DNA from: an uncultured Porphyromonadaceae bacterium | Lineage (GTDB): Bacteria > Bacteroidota > Bacteroidia > Bacteroidales > Muribaculaceae | Assembly (NCBI GenBank): GCA_947575235.1 | Contig: CANPMT010000037.1 | Coordinates: forward strand, 1 to 33,620 | DNA length: 33,620 nt | Reading direction: 5' to 3' | Shown here: piece by piece, positions 16,083 to 25,434 of the stretch | How positions within the stretch are numbered: the stretch's first letter is position 1 | Layout of the letters: each line of letters opens with the position of its first letter | Position numbers and translations under genes: made by a program | The notes under the pieces: generated by a model | The model's database searches: none | The model's input: only the letters and a program-made list of their open reading frames with translations | Told to the model about the DNA's origin: nothing

Positions 16083-18062
16083 ATGAAGAAATTTTTACTT
16101 GGAATGATGGCCATGTCTATGACGGCATCCATCGCCGGGGCTGCGGGCATTTCGCCGCAGCGGGAAAGCCTCGGAAACAGCCAGTTCAGATCAATCACCA
16201 TCCCTCAGGGTGCAGTGGTGAATTCGGCGGTCCAGTCGGCACCGACCCGTGCGGGAGAGAGCCGTGAGATAGAATACACGGTTGCAGATGTCCCGGATGA
16301 GGCATTGAGCCTGAACAACATGAAAAAGGGTAGTCAGGTCAAATTGGGCATGTATCTCAGTCCTGAAATGGCAACTGATTTCGCAGGTTGTGTGATCAAA
16401 TCAATCAATTTCTACACCGGTGTTAACAAAAGTAACCGCAATGCCATCCTGAAATACACAGTATATATTCAGGAGGGACTGGATTCAGAACCGATATACA
16501 CAAAGGAGTGTACTGTCTCTACTAATCCCTTTACACAGTATAAAGTGGAACTGGATGAGGCATTTGCACTCGAGGAGGGGAAAGGTCTGTATGTAGGATG
16601 CTACTTCAGTATCAGCTCTCCAAATGATTTCTATATACCGGTGGATGGTATACCCACTGACGACACAACATCTTCATATGTGGCCTCCCGTGCGTCAGAA
16701 ACTGCTGAGTGGATATGGATGGAAGGCTTCCCTGTGGAGTCATATGGCAGCATCTGTCTTGGCGTAACATTGGAGGGTGAGAACTATCCGATGGATAAGG
16801 CGGAATTGGTAGGTATTGATATTCCGCCATACACAGCCCCCAACACACCTTTTGGAGTGACTGCTTATGTAAAGAGTCTTTGCGTCAATGATATCAATGA
16901 TATTGAATTTGAATGCAAGGTAGGTAATTCCGATCCTGTTAACATAAAAGCTGATGTGAAGGGAATGTCATTGAATAAGACAGCTGCCGTTACTGTTGAT
17001 GGCCTTGTTTGTTCGGAAATTGCCAAAGAAATACCGGTGGATTTGAAAATTGTCAAAGTCAATGGCGTTGACAGCGACGCTTCGGTAATTGCCTTGCAAG
17101 ATATTCTTTACTGCTTTGAGCCGGATCGTGGTTTCAAGGCGCACGGCCTCATCGAGGAGGGCACAGGCACATGGTGTGGATGGTGTCCCCGTGGCATAGT
17201 GATGATGGAGACTGCCAGAGAGGAGTATGAGGATGTTTACAACTGTATTGCCCTTCATAGTAATGACCGTATGGCTAATCCAACTGCAAGTATAGTCCTC
17301 TCCGCTTATTTTGACAGCTACCCCAGTGCTATGGTAAACCGTTGGGAGGTGATTGACCCTCAGGTGGCAGCACTTGACTACTATTATGAACGTACTCTTA
17401 AATATCTCAATTGGGCAGGAATCGAGAGCATAGAGGTGACAAATGTAAGCGATAAAGAGGCTACCATCGTATCAAAAGCAAAATTTACTTTTGACGAAGA
17501 GAACTCCGACCGTTACAGAGTGGCATACTATCTTACAGAGGATGGAATAGGTCCGTATTCACAGGCCAACAATTACGCCGGTGGCGGCTATGGAGCGATG
17601 GGAGGCTGGGAATCAAAAAGTGCGACAGTCATGACTGTATACAATGATGTGGCTCGTCTTCTTCTCGGAGGTTTGAATGGCTTCTCAAATTCATATCCCG
17701 AAAAGATTGTTGCCGGCGAGGAGTATTCGCACACAATCTCCGCTCCCCTTACCGCAATCACAGGTGAGTCATATTTCGTGACCGCATTCATAATCGACAC
17801 AGTTACAGGCGAGGTTGTGAATTCCCAGCAGGTCAAAGCGGACAAACTCTCAGGAGTTGAGGCCGTGACTGAGAATGGCACAGCAGTTGTAAGAGGTGGC
17901 GCAGGGTGTGTAACCGTTTCCGGCGAGTTCACCCAGGCTTCAGTCTACACACTCGCAGGGCAGAAAGTGGGCGAGCTCAACGGCGAGGGCTCAGTTGCAG
18001 CTGCAGCCGGTATCTACGTTGTGAACGTAGACGGTGCAGCCCGCAAGGTGGTTGTGAAATAA
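16083..18062 (+). CDS. Secreted Omp28-like protein with thioredoxin-type CGWC motif and C-terminal sorting-like tail
   Basis: A 659-residue exported protein. It has a signal peptide at about 1-20 (MKKFLLGMMAMSMTASIAGA), then beta-rich domains. A thioredoxin-like segment at about 355-440 carries GTWCGWCPRG with Cys365 and Cys368. This fits the Omp28-related family of Bacteroidota, known from Porphyromonas surface proteins. The last 65 residues (ASVYTLAGQKV, then GIYVVNVDG and KVVVK) resemble the type IX secretion system type A sorting tail, implying delivery across the outer membrane. Substrate and redox activity are unknown. It is apparently a single-gene unit with its own -7 element and a GC-rich hairpin after the stop. 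Confidence 0.75.
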   Translation: MKKFLLGMMAMSMTASIAGAAGISPQRESLGNSQFRSITIPQGAVVNSAVQSAPTRAGESREIEYTVADVPDEALSLNNMKKGSQVKLGMYLSPEMATDFAGCVIKSINFYTGVNKSNRNAILKYTVYIQEGLDSEPIYTKECTVSTNPFTQYKVELDEAFALEEGKGLYVGCYFSISSPNDFYIPVDGIPTDDTTSSYVASRASETAEWIWMEGFPVESYGSICLGVTLEGENYPMDKAELVGIDIPPYTAPNTPFGVTAYVKSLCVNDINDIEFECKVGNSDPVNIKADVKGMSLNKTAAVTVDGLVCSEIAKEIPVDLKIVKVNGVDSDASVIALQDILYCFEPDRGFKAHGLIEEGTGTWCGWCPRGIVMMETAREEYEDVYNCIALHSNDRMANPTASIVLSAYFDSYPSAMVNRWEVIDPQVAALDYYYERTLKYLNWAGIESIEVTNVSDKEATIVSKAKFTFDEENSDRYRVAYYLTEDGIGPYSQANNYAGGGYGAMGGWESKSATVMTVYNDVARLLLGGLNGFSNSYPEKIVAGEEYSHTISAPLTAITGESYFVTAFIIDTVTGEVVNSQQVKADKLSGVEAVTENGTAVVRGGAGCVTVSGEFTQASVYTLAGQKVGELNGEGSVAAAAGIYVVNVDGAARKVVVK

Positions 18063-18101
18063 TCACAGCATACAGATATAATCATAATAGACCAACCGAT
18101 A

Positions 18102-18141
18102 AAGTGGGGAGGCCCGGCTTAGTGCCAGGGTCTCCCCACTT
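18102..18141 (+). terminator. Terminator-like hairpin after the Omp28-like gene
   Basis: A 10-bp perfect outer stem, AAGTGGGGAG (18102-18111) with CTCCCCACTT (18132-18141), continues through a G-T pair into CCC/GGG (18113-18115 with 18128-18130). No T-run follows, so it may act as a 3'-end stabiliser or a weak terminator. Confidence 0.6.
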
Positions 18142-18234
18142 GCGTATAAGAGAGGCTATGAGGAAGAGAATAGGGGAGGGGAGCGCCCTATAAGGGATAA
18201 AATAATCATAAGCGCAGATAAAAAATAACCGTTC

Positions 18235-18267
18235 TTTAGGATAAAAGTGGAGAAATTCTTATCTTTG
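18235..18267 (+). promoter_or_regulatory. Promoter of ftsK
   Basis: TATCTTTG at 18260-18267 is a full match to TAnnTTTG. The upstream element is TTTA (18235-18238), a near match to TTTG, 21 nt away. The predicted start near 18274 leaves a very short leader before ATG 18287. Confidence 0.55.
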
Positions 18268-18286
18268 CATTCCCAATTACACTTTG

Positions 18287-21013
18287 ATGAAAGCATACGA
18301 TAATTTCCATCCCACCATACCCGATAGCGTGGACCTGCCGGAAGTGGAGACACTGCCCCCTTTCGAGGCAGCTCAGCCCGCTACCGCCAAGACCGCCAAA
18401 AAGCCTGATAAAAAGCCGAAACCGAAGAGGGTAAAGGCTGAAGCTCCGCCCAAGGAGAAGATCAGGAAACCTGTAAAGCCGTTCACCCAGATAGTCAAGG
18501 AGTGGGCCGGTAGCCAGACCACAAGATGGCTCCTCGGTCTGTTTCTCGGCTTTTCCGGTATATACTTAGGGGTATGTTTCCTCTCATATTTCTCGGCATG
18601 CGTGGCCGACCAGTCAGAAATACTCAACACGGCTGTAGGGGCCTCAGAGAATATCTCCAACAAAGGTGGAGAGGGTGGGGCCCGTATGTCGCAATTCCTT
18701 ATCAACGATTGTTTCGGACTCGGTTCGTTTGTCATAGTTTTCTGGCTTGTGGCCATGTCGTTGAAGCAACTTGTTGGCAAGCCACGTTTCAAATCGGTTG
18801 ATTTTACCATCAAGTCGCTGGTGGCGCTGATAACAGTGTCGCTCATAATTGGCCTGCTCACCATCGGCCTTAACTCTCCGGTGAACTGGGGAGGTAATCA
18901 CGGGCGCTATGTCAACGAGTTCATTGTGAAATTCTTTGGCTGGACAGGCGCCGTGATTCTGTGTCTCTTCATGATAGGAAGTTTTGTGGTGATTTGTCTG
19001 CGCGACTTTATAAACTGGATAATCCGGATTCGTCGTAAACGCGCCGAAATCAAGAGGATAGCAGCTGAGAAAGAGGCTGAGCGTCTTGCGCGTGAGCGCG
19101 AGATTGAGGAGATGCGCCGTTTCGAGGAGGCTGATGCCGCCAAGGCAGGCGACAATCCGGAGCCGGTGGCTGAGGAGGTGCCGGATACAGCTCAGGTCAC
19201 CTTCAACGGCGAGGAGACAGGGCTCTACAGCACTTTGCCAGATTTCGAGGAATATACCGACTCTGAATCTATGTCGGGATATGTACTGACTGATGAAGAG
19301 GCCCAGGATACCCAGACTGTGCCCCCGGCAGGTGACAAGGTGCAGATTCCGGATCTGTCAGCCCCTCATACCGATGCTCCCGCAGCGGCCGCTGACACTG
19401 CTCCCTCCTCAATGGCAGCTCCAGATGAGGCCGATGCTGAGGATGAGACTCAAGAGGATGATATGGTGGTAAACGTAAACTCTATAGGAGAGGCTAAGGT
19501 TACCCGCAAGGAGGCTGAAAGCCTTATGCCCGGAATGCACCCATATAAATTCCCGCCTGCCGAGCTTCTCCGCGAGGGTGTGTCGCGTATCAGCGTGGAT
19601 GCCGCCGAACAGCTTGAGAACAAGGAGAAAATCAAGAAGACACTTCTCGATTTCGGTATACCGATAACAAGCATCGAGGCCACGGTAGGTCCGACAGTGA
19701 CACTGTATGAGATTGTTCCCGACCGTGGTGTTAAGATCAACCGTATCCGTAACTTGGTGGATGATATTGCCCTGAGCCTTTCGGCTGTGGGTGTGCGTAT
19801 AATCGCGCCTATACCCGGAAAGGGTACGGTGGGTATAGAGGTAGCCAACAATGACCCGCAGACTGTGTCGATGCGCACCGTTATCAAATCGCATAAGTAT
19901 CAGGAATCGAAGTATAAGCTCCCGATAGCCCTGGGCTCGACTATATCTAACGAGGTTTATATAGCCGATCTGGCCAAGATGCCTCACCTCCTCGTGGCAG
20001 GAGCCACGGGTCAGGGTAAGTCGGTTGGCCTCAACGCCATCATAGCCTCGCTGCTGTACCGCAAGAGTCCTGACGAGCTTAAATTTGTAATGATTGACCC
20101 GAAGATGGTTGAGTTCTCGCTCTATGCCAAAATTGAGGCCCACTATCTTGCCAAGATACCTGATGCCGAGGATGCCATCATCACCGATATGGACAAGGTG
20201 GTTGCCACATTGAGCTCGCTATGTGTAGAGATGGACAACCGTTACCAGCTTCTCAAAGGTGCCCACACCCGAAACATAGAGGAGTATAACGACAAGATAA
20301 AGGCCCGTCAGCTCAATCCGCTTGAGGGACACCGTTTCCTCCCCTATATAGTTGTGGTGGTGGATGAGTTCAGCGACCTTATCATGACAGCGGGTAAAGA
20401 GGTGGAGATTCCGATTGCCCGCCTTGCGCAGAAAGCGCGTGCCGTGGGTATGCATGTCATCATCGCCACCCAGCGCCCCTCCACCAATGTCATCACCGGT
20501 ATCATCAAGGCTAACTTCCCGGCCCGTATAGCCTTCAAGGTGTCGTCGGGAGTCGACAGCAAGACAATCCTTGACACCCCCGGAGCGCAGCAGTTGATCG
20601 GTCGTGGCGATATGCTTATCAGCAACAGTGCCCCGATGGTGCGTGTGCAGTGTGCTTTCATCGACACCCCCGAGGTTGAGGCGATATGCGACTATATAGA
20701 GCGTCAGCCTTACGGCCAGGGGGCATATGAGTTGCCGGAACCGGTAGTCACCGGTAATGATTCCAACGATTCGGAGATGGGTAACAACTTCGGTGACAAG
20801 GACCCGCTTTTTGATGAGGTGGCCCGTCTGATAGTAACCAGCAACACCGCCTCCACCTCGTCGTTGCAGCGACGCTATTCGATAGGCTACAACAGAGCCG
20901 GAAAGATAATGGACCAGCTTGAGGCTGCCGGAATCGTGGGTCCGGCCCATGGAGGGAAGCCCCGTTCTGTGCTTGTGGATGCCGTCACCCTGGAGTCGAT
21001 TCTTAAACCTTGA
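18287..21013 (+). CDS. ftsK: DNA translocase FtsK
   Basis: FtsK sits at the division septum and pumps DNA to finish chromosome segregation and dimer resolution. It has 908 residues. A Lys/Pro-rich N-terminal tail (about 30-65) precedes four membrane helices (about 80-240). A charged coiled-coil-like segment and an acidic Ala/Pro/Asp-rich linker (about 245-405) follow, then the alpha/beta RecA-like motor with Walker A GATGQGKS (572-579) and Walker B VVVVDE (689-694). A winged-helix gamma domain at about 835-890 (SLQRRYSIGYNRAGKI) would read KOPS-like DNA. A TTG three bases upstream also opens the frame, but ATG 18287 is preferred. The LolA-like gene follows after 27 nt. Confidence 0.96.
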   Translation: MKAYDNFHPTIPDSVDLPEVETLPPFEAAQPATAKTAKKPDKKPKPKRVKAEAPPKEKIRKPVKPFTQIVKEWAGSQTTRWLLGLFLGFSGIYLGVCFLSYFSACVADQSEILNTAVGASENISNKGGEGGARMSQFLINDCFGLGSFVIVFWLVAMSLKQLVGKPRFKSVDFTIKSLVALITVSLIIGLLTIGLNSPVNWGGNHGRYVNEFIVKFFGWTGAVILCLFMIGSFVVICLRDFINWIIRIRRKRAEIKRIAAEKEAERLAREREIEEMRRFEEADAAKAGDNPEPVAEEVPDTAQVTFNGEETGLYSTLPDFEEYTDSESMSGYVLTDEEAQDTQTVPPAGDKVQIPDLSAPHTDAPAAAADTAPSSMAAPDEADAEDETQEDDMVVNVNSIGEAKVTRKEAESLMPGMHPYKFPPAELLREGVSRISVDAAEQLENKEKIKKTLLDFGIPITSIEATVGPTVTLYEIVPDRGVKINRIRNLVDDIALSLSAVGVRIIAPIPGKGTVGIEVANNDPQTVSMRTVIKSHKYQESKYKLPIALGSTISNEVYIADLAKMPHLLVAGATGQGKSVGLNAIIASLLYRKSPDELKFVMIDPKMVEFSLYAKIEAHYLAKIPDAEDAIITDMDKVVATLSSLCVEMDNRYQLLKGAHTRNIEEYNDKIKARQLNPLEGHRFLPYIVVVVDEFSDLIMTAGKEVEIPIARLAQKARAVGMHVIIATQRPSTNVITGIIKANFPARIAFKVSSGVDSKTILDTPGAQQLIGRGDMLISNSAPMVRVQCAFIDTPEVEAICDYIERQPYGQGAYELPEPVVTGNDSNDSEMGNNFGDKDPLFDEVARLIVTSNTASTSSLQRRYSIGYNRAGKIMDQLEAAGIVGPAHGGKPRSVLVDAVTLESILKP

Positions 21014-21040
21014 CACCCGGATTGAATCAGAATAAAAAAG

Positions 21041-21682
21041 ATGATCAGTATGAGATTAAAGAGAATAATAAGCAAGATATCGTTTCTGGGCCTCCTCTGC
21101 ATGGCTTTCATGAGCTTCACGGCGCAGGGAGCTATAACTCCCGAGGAGGTGGCGCGTAAGGCGGCCAATACAATTCAGGAAGCCAAGAGTCTGTCGGCCA
21201 CCTTCACCATCACGGCCAACGGCCGTTCCACAAAGGGGACATTGAAGAGCAGCGGCCAGAAATTCACCATGCAGCTGCCGGAGGTGTCGTCATGGTATAA
21301 CGGGAAAACGCTATATACCTACAACCCGCGCACTTCAGAGACAACAGTGACAGAGCCTACAGCCCAGGAACTGCTGGAGTCGAATCCCCTTCTCTACGTA
21401 AAGGGTGGAGCCGGAGGCTATACCTACAGTTTCTCGCCGGTGAAACGGACAGGGAAATATGTGATTGACCTTGTGCCGCGTTCCAGAAAATCCGGGATAA
21501 AGAAACTCACCTTCACCATAAACTCCACGACATTCCGTCCCGAGCGGATAGTAGTGAGCATGGGTAGCACGGCCACCACAATCGATATCACCTCACTGAA
21601 GACAGGGGTGACCGCTACTGCGGCCGAGTTTGAATATCCCAAGGCAAAGTACCCGAAAGCTGAGATTGTCGACCTCCGGTAA
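21041..21682 (+). CDS. LolA-like outer-membrane lipoprotein carrier
   Basis: A 213-residue periplasmic protein with a signal peptide at about 1-30 (ending in FMSFTAQGA). The following beta-rich domain matches the LolA-like family: ATFTITANGRSTKGTLKSSG, the YNGKTLYTYNP strand, and NPLLYVKGG. LolA carries lipoproteins from LolCDE across the periplasm to the outer membrane. The start could be ATG 21041 or ATG 21050. In Bacteroidales the gene commonly follows ftsK, as here (27-nt gap). A 137-nt spacer with a hairpin separates it from trxB. Confidence 0.82.
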   Translation: MISMRLKRIISKISFLGLLCMAFMSFTAQGAITPEEVARKAANTIQEAKSLSATFTITANGRSTKGTLKSSGQKFTMQLPEVSSWYNGKTLYTYNPRTSETTVTEPTAQELLESNPLLYVKGGAGGYTYSFSPVKRTGKYVIDLVPRSRKSGIKKLTFTINSTTFRPERIVVSMGSTATTIDITSLKTGVTATAAEFEYPKAKYPKAEIVDLR

Positions 21683-21754
21683 TGCGCCGGGGGGGTGACG
21701 CGGATAATACCTCTCCTCACCGATACAAGGAAACAACAAGATTGTTATATATAA

Positions 21755-21781
21755 GACGGCCACAGTCGCAAGACAGCCGTC
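21755..21781 (+). other. Hairpin in the lolA-trxB spacer
   Basis: GACGGC (21755-21760) pairs perfectly with GCCGTC (21776-21781) around a 15-nt loop, about 38 nt upstream of the trxB ATG. No T-run follows and no TAnnTTTG promoter was found in the spacer, so this looks like an RNA feature between co-transcribed genes. Confidence 0.4.
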
Positions 21782-21819
21782 AAGCAACTAATAACCATAA
21801 AAACAACAAGAAAATCATT

Positions 21820-22761
21820 ATGGCAGAGACAAGCACAAGAGTTTTGATCATTGGTTCCGGCCCTGCAGGATACACAGCGGGCATATATGCATCGCGAGCC
21901 AATCTGAAACCTTTGATATATGAGGGTAACCAGCCCGGCGGTCAGCTCACGCAGACCACCGAGATTGAGAACTTCCCCGGTTATCCGACCGGAATACAGG
22001 GTCCTGAGATGATGGAGGAATTCCGTCAGCAGGCCATCCGATTCGGTGCCGATATCCGCTCCAACACCATAGCCGAGGTAGACTTCTCGAAGCGTCCCTT
22101 CAGATGTGTCGACGAGGCAGGTGATGTTGTCATGGCCGAAACAGTGATTATAAGCACCGGTGCGTCAGCCAAATATCTGGGTCTGGCCGATGAGGAGAAA
22201 TACCGTGGCCTGGGTGTGAGCGCGTGTGCCACTTGCGACGGATTCTTCTACAGAAAGAAGAACGTAGCTGTAGTTGGTGGCGGCGACACCGCCTGCGAGG
22301 AGGCTCTCTATCTCTCCACCTTGGCCAAAAAAGTATACCTGATTGTGCGTCGCGGTGTGCTCAGGGCTTCCGACGTGATGCAGCGCAGAGTAAAGGAGCG
22401 TGAGAATATAGAGATTCTCTTCTTCTGCCAGACAGAGGGGCTCTTTGGTGAGGATGGCGTCGAGGGAGCGCACATCGTCCGCAATCTCGGCACTCCCGAG
22501 GAGGAGCGCTTCGATATAGAGATTGACGGTTTCTTCCTCGCGATAGGTCATCGTCCCAACACCGAGATTTTCAAAGGGCAGATTGAGATGGATGCCGAGG
22601 GTTATATCAAGGTAGAGGGTGCCACCACGCTTACAAACGTGGCCGGTGTGTTTGCCGCCGGCGACTGCGCCGATCCGCGCTACCGCCAGGCCGTGTCGGC
22701 AGCCGGAACAGGATGCCGTGCGGCACTTGATGCTGAAAGATTCCTTATGGAAAACGAATAA
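21820..22761 (+). CDS. trxB: Thioredoxin reductase
   Basis: This flavoenzyme passes electrons from NADPH to thioredoxin. From ATG 21820 it has 313 residues, the normal length. The FAD-binding motif GSGPAG is at 12-17, the redox-active pair ACATCD has Cys136 and Cys139, an NADPH-binding GGGDTACEEA motif lies at about 152-161, and the second FAD motif GVFAAGDC is near the C terminus. The frame is open upstream to 21682, but that part overlaps the lolA stop, has no family resemblance and is Arg/Asn/Lys-rich, so ATG 21820 is the start. The dCMP deaminase follows after 10 nt. Confidence 0.96.
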   Translation: MAETSTRVLIIGSGPAGYTAGIYASRANLKPLIYEGNQPGGQLTQTTEIENFPGYPTGIQGPEMMEEFRQQAIRFGADIRSNTIAEVDFSKRPFRCVDEAGDVVMAETVIISTGASAKYLGLADEEKYRGLGVSACATCDGFFYRKKNVAVVGGGDTACEEALYLSTLAKKVYLIVRRGVLRASDVMQRRVKERENIEILFFCQTEGLFGEDGVEGAHIVRNLGTPEEERFDIEIDGFFLAIGHRPNTEIFKGQIEMDAEGYIKVEGATTLTNVAGVFAAGDCADPRYRQAVSAAGTGCRAALDAERFLMENE

Positions 22762-22771
22762 AATATAAAGA

Positions 22772-23209
22772 ATGGATACCTGCGACAAGAACCGGGTGCT
22801 CGACAGCAGATACCTGCGCATGGCAAGGATATGGAGTGAGAACTCATATTGCCGGCGCAGAAAAGTCGGTGCGCTCATAGTAAAAGATAAGATGATAATT
22901 TCCGACGGATACAACGGCACCCCCTCGGGGTTCCCGAATATCTGTGAGGATGGTGACGACGTGACATTCCCCTATGTGCTCCATGCCGAGGCGAATGCCA
23001 TAACCAAAGTTGCGAGGAGCAATAATTCAAGCGAGGGAAGCACCCTCTATGTCACAGCCAGTCCTTGTATGGAATGCGCCAAACTTATCATACAGGCAGG
23101 TATCCGCAGAGTGGTATTCTCTGATTTGTATAGGATAACTGACGGTATCGACCTCCTGCGTAAGGCAGGGGTCGATATCGTTCATCTTCCTGTGGGGGAT
23201 GAGGAATAA
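22772..23209 (+). CDS. dCMP deaminase / ComEB-type cytidine deaminase
   Basis: A 145-residue zinc enzyme expected to convert dCMP to dUMP for thymidylate synthesis. The zinc and proton-shuttle motif HAEANA has His71 and Glu73, and PCMEC supplies Cys99 and Cys102. An N-terminal RKVGALIVKD stretch and GYNGTPSG at about 46-53 are typical of the dCMP-specific family rather than cytidine deaminases. It lies 10 nt after trxB and 15 nt before the S41 protease gene, so it is within an operon. Confidence 0.92.
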   Translation: MDTCDKNRVLDSRYLRMARIWSENSYCRRRKVGALIVKDKMIISDGYNGTPSGFPNICEDGDDVTFPYVLHAEANAITKVARSNNSSEGSTLYVTASPCMECAKLIIQAGIRRVVFSDLYRITDGIDLLRKAGVDIVHLPVGDEE

Positions 23210-23224
23210 GAGACACGACAGTAA

Positions 23225-24853
23225 ATGAAGAGAAACAGAAACATAGGCCTGGTGGCCCTGCCGCTGCTGCTGACAGCCGGTGTGATAGGTGGCATATTCA
23301 TCGGACGCTACATCACGCGCCGCAACCTGTCGCCGGAGGAGGAGAAGCTGCGCACAATCCTCAGATTGATTGATTCGGAATATGTTGACCGTATTGATGT
23401 GGATTCACTTATAGAATCCTCGTTGCCCGATCTTCTTACGTCGCTCGACCCTCACTCGGCATATATCCCGGCAAGCGACCTTGAAGCGGTCAACGACGAT
23501 CTCCAGGGATCGTTCAGCGGGGTAGGTGTGTCGTTCCAGATACTCAACGACACGGTCAATGTGATTGAGGTGATACCGGGTGGCCCAGCTGAGAAAGTAG
23601 GCATTCTTCCCGGCGACCGCATCATAAAGGCCGACACAGTTACACTTACAGGTTCGGGGATAACCAGCGAGGATGTCTTCAAGAACCTGAGGGGACAGAA
23701 GGGGACTAAGGTGGAGCTTGAGATAAAACGGTATAACTCACCCACACCTGTGACATTCGATGTGGTGCGTGGTGACATACCGGTGAATTCGGTAGACGTG
23801 GCGTATATGGTGAACGACAGCGTGGGCTATATGCGGGTGACAAAATTTGCACGCAACACCTACAATGAATTCTTTACCGCGCTCAACGACCTCAAGGTGA
23901 ACGGCGCTTCAAAATATATCATTGACCTGCGTGGCAACTCAGGCGGATTCATGGACCAGGCCATCTATATGGCCAATGAGTTCCTTCCGGCCGGTAAGAT
24001 GATTGTCTATACCAAAGGACGACGCCCTGAGAATGAAACCATGGCCATAAGCGATGGCTCAGGCAACTTCATGGATGCCGAGATAACAGTTCTGACCAAT
24101 GAGTATTCCGCCTCTGCCTCCGAGATATTCGCAGGTGCCATCCAGGATAATGACCGCGGCCTTGTGATAGGACGCCGCAGCTTCGGCAAAGGTCTTGTGC
24201 AGAATCAGACAGAATTGCCCGACAGCAGCGCCATCAGGCTCACTGTGGCCCGTTACTACACCCCCTCCGGACGGTCGATACAGAAGGAATATACCCGGGG
24301 ACGCGATGGTAAGTATGACCTTGACATTGTTGACCGTTTCACCCATGGTGAATTCTATAGCGCCGACAGCATAAAGTTTGACGCCAGCAAGACATTCTCC
24401 ACCTCAAACGGACGCACAGTATACGGAGGTGGCGGAATCATGCCGGATATCTTCGTGCCGGAAGACACCACAGGCTACACGTCATATTATATAAATGTAG
24501 CCAACAAGGGATTGATCCAGAAATTCGCGTACAGCGTGTCTGACAAGTACCGTGAGATGCTCAACGGCTCAAAGAGTCTCGACCGTCTTCTTAAGGTGCT
24601 TCCGCGCGACAATATGTTGCTTGAGACCTTCGTGTCGTTTGCCGTCAAGAACGGTGTTCCGGCCCGCTGGTACTATATCAACCGTTCGCGCACACTTTTG
24701 CTGGAGCAGATAAAAGCTATGATAGCGCGCGATGTACTCGGTTATCCGGCCTTTATAGAGCTGCTAAATGAGTCAGACCCTGCGGTCAAGGCAGCTTTGG
24801 AAGCATTGGAGACCGGGAAGTCGCCCGTAGATATAAAATTAGAGAAAAAATGA
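23225..24853 (+). CDS. S41 family carboxy-terminal processing protease (CtpA-type)
   Basis: An envelope protease that trims or degrades periplasmic proteins from the C terminus. It has 542 residues. An N-terminal membrane anchor at about 8-29 is followed by a short helical region, a PDZ domain at about 85-175 (FSGVGVSF, GILPGDRI), and the S41 catalytic core with Ser297 in NEYSASASEIF and Lys322 in SFGKG, 25 residues apart as in CtpA and Prc. The C-terminal 140 residues are a helical extension. It sits between the dCMP deaminase (15 nt) and the folate enzyme (13 nt). Confidence 0.94.
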   Translation: MKRNRNIGLVALPLLLTAGVIGGIFIGRYITRRNLSPEEEKLRTILRLIDSEYVDRIDVDSLIESSLPDLLTSLDPHSAYIPASDLEAVNDDLQGSFSGVGVSFQILNDTVNVIEVIPGGPAEKVGILPGDRIIKADTVTLTGSGITSEDVFKNLRGQKGTKVELEIKRYNSPTPVTFDVVRGDIPVNSVDVAYMVNDSVGYMRVTKFARNTYNEFFTALNDLKVNGASKYIIDLRGNSGGFMDQAIYMANEFLPAGKMIVYTKGRRPENETMAISDGSGNFMDAEITVLTNEYSASASEIFAGAIQDNDRGLVIGRRSFGKGLVQNQTELPDSSAIRLTVARYYTPSGRSIQKEYTRGRDGKYDLDIVDRFTHGEFYSADSIKFDASKTFSTSNGRTVYGGGGIMPDIFVPEDTTGYTSYYINVANKGLIQKFAYSVSDKYREMLNGSKSLDRLLKVLPRDNMLLETFVSFAVKNGVPARWYYINRSRTLLLEQIKAMIARDVLGYPAFIELLNESDPAVKAALEALETGKSPVDIKLEKK

Positions 24854-24866
24854 AAAACACAGAATT

Positions 24867-25412
24867 ATGGAAAAGAATGAAATCAGAAGGAAAGTGAAGG
24901 CCCTGAGGGTCATGCTTTCGGAAGCGGAGAAGAGAAGTGCGGCCGACGAGGTTTTCGCCCGGCTGGAGAAGACAGCGGCATTCCTGCTGGCCGACCACAT
25001 TCTCATGTATCACTCCCTTCCCGATGAACTCTTCACACATGCGTTCTTAGGGAAGTGGGCCTCGCGCAAGCACTTCTATCTTCCGCGCGTGAACGGGGTC
25101 AACCTTGAAATCCTCCCCTATGACGAGAGCCGCCTTGAACTTGGCAGCTTCCATATAGAGGAACCGACGGGTAACAACACAGTCGACCCCTCGGAGATAG
25201 AACTGGTGGTGGTTCCGGCTGTTGCCTACGACCGCAGAGGGAACCGCCTGGGACGTGGCAAAGGTTTCTATGACCGTCTCCTGAAATCAACCAAGGCTAC
25301 CAAGATCGGTATCGGCTACGAGTTCCAGCTCGTGGATGAGGTTCCGGTGGAGCCACATGATGTAGGGGTGGATATGATCATCACCCAGAATGCCACAATA
25401 GTTGTGAAGTAA
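24867..25412 (+). CDS. 5-formyltetrahydrofolate cyclo-ligase
   Basis: This enzyme uses ATP to convert 5-formyl-THF to 5,10-methenyl-THF, returning a storage folate to the active pool. It has 181 residues, the normal length. An N-terminal basic helix (RRKVKALRVMLS) precedes the signature RGNRLGRGKGFYDRLL at about 124-139, which binds ATP and phosphate. It is 13 nt after the S41 protease gene and 22 nt before the RIC-like gene, on the same strand. Confidence 0.95.
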   Translation: MEKNEIRRKVKALRVMLSEAEKRSAADEVFARLEKTAAFLLADHILMYHSLPDELFTHAFLGKWASRKHFYLPRVNGVNLEILPYDESRLELGSFHIEEPTGNNTVDPSEIELVVVPAVAYDRRGNRLGRGKGFYDRLLKSTKATKIGIGYEFQLVDEVPVEPHDVGVDMIITQNATIVVK

Positions 25413-25434
25413 AACCTGAAAAAGCTATAGCTTT

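Noticed and set aside
19409..21016. Minus-strand open frames of 244 and 265 codons opposite ftsK
   Set aside because: They are antisense to the conserved FtsK motor, rich in His, Arg and Leu, and resemble no protein family.
21682..21819. N-terminal extension of 46 residues on thioredoxin reductase
   Set aside because: It overlaps the lolA stop, is polar and Arg/Asn-rich, and lies ahead of the canonical start at 21820.
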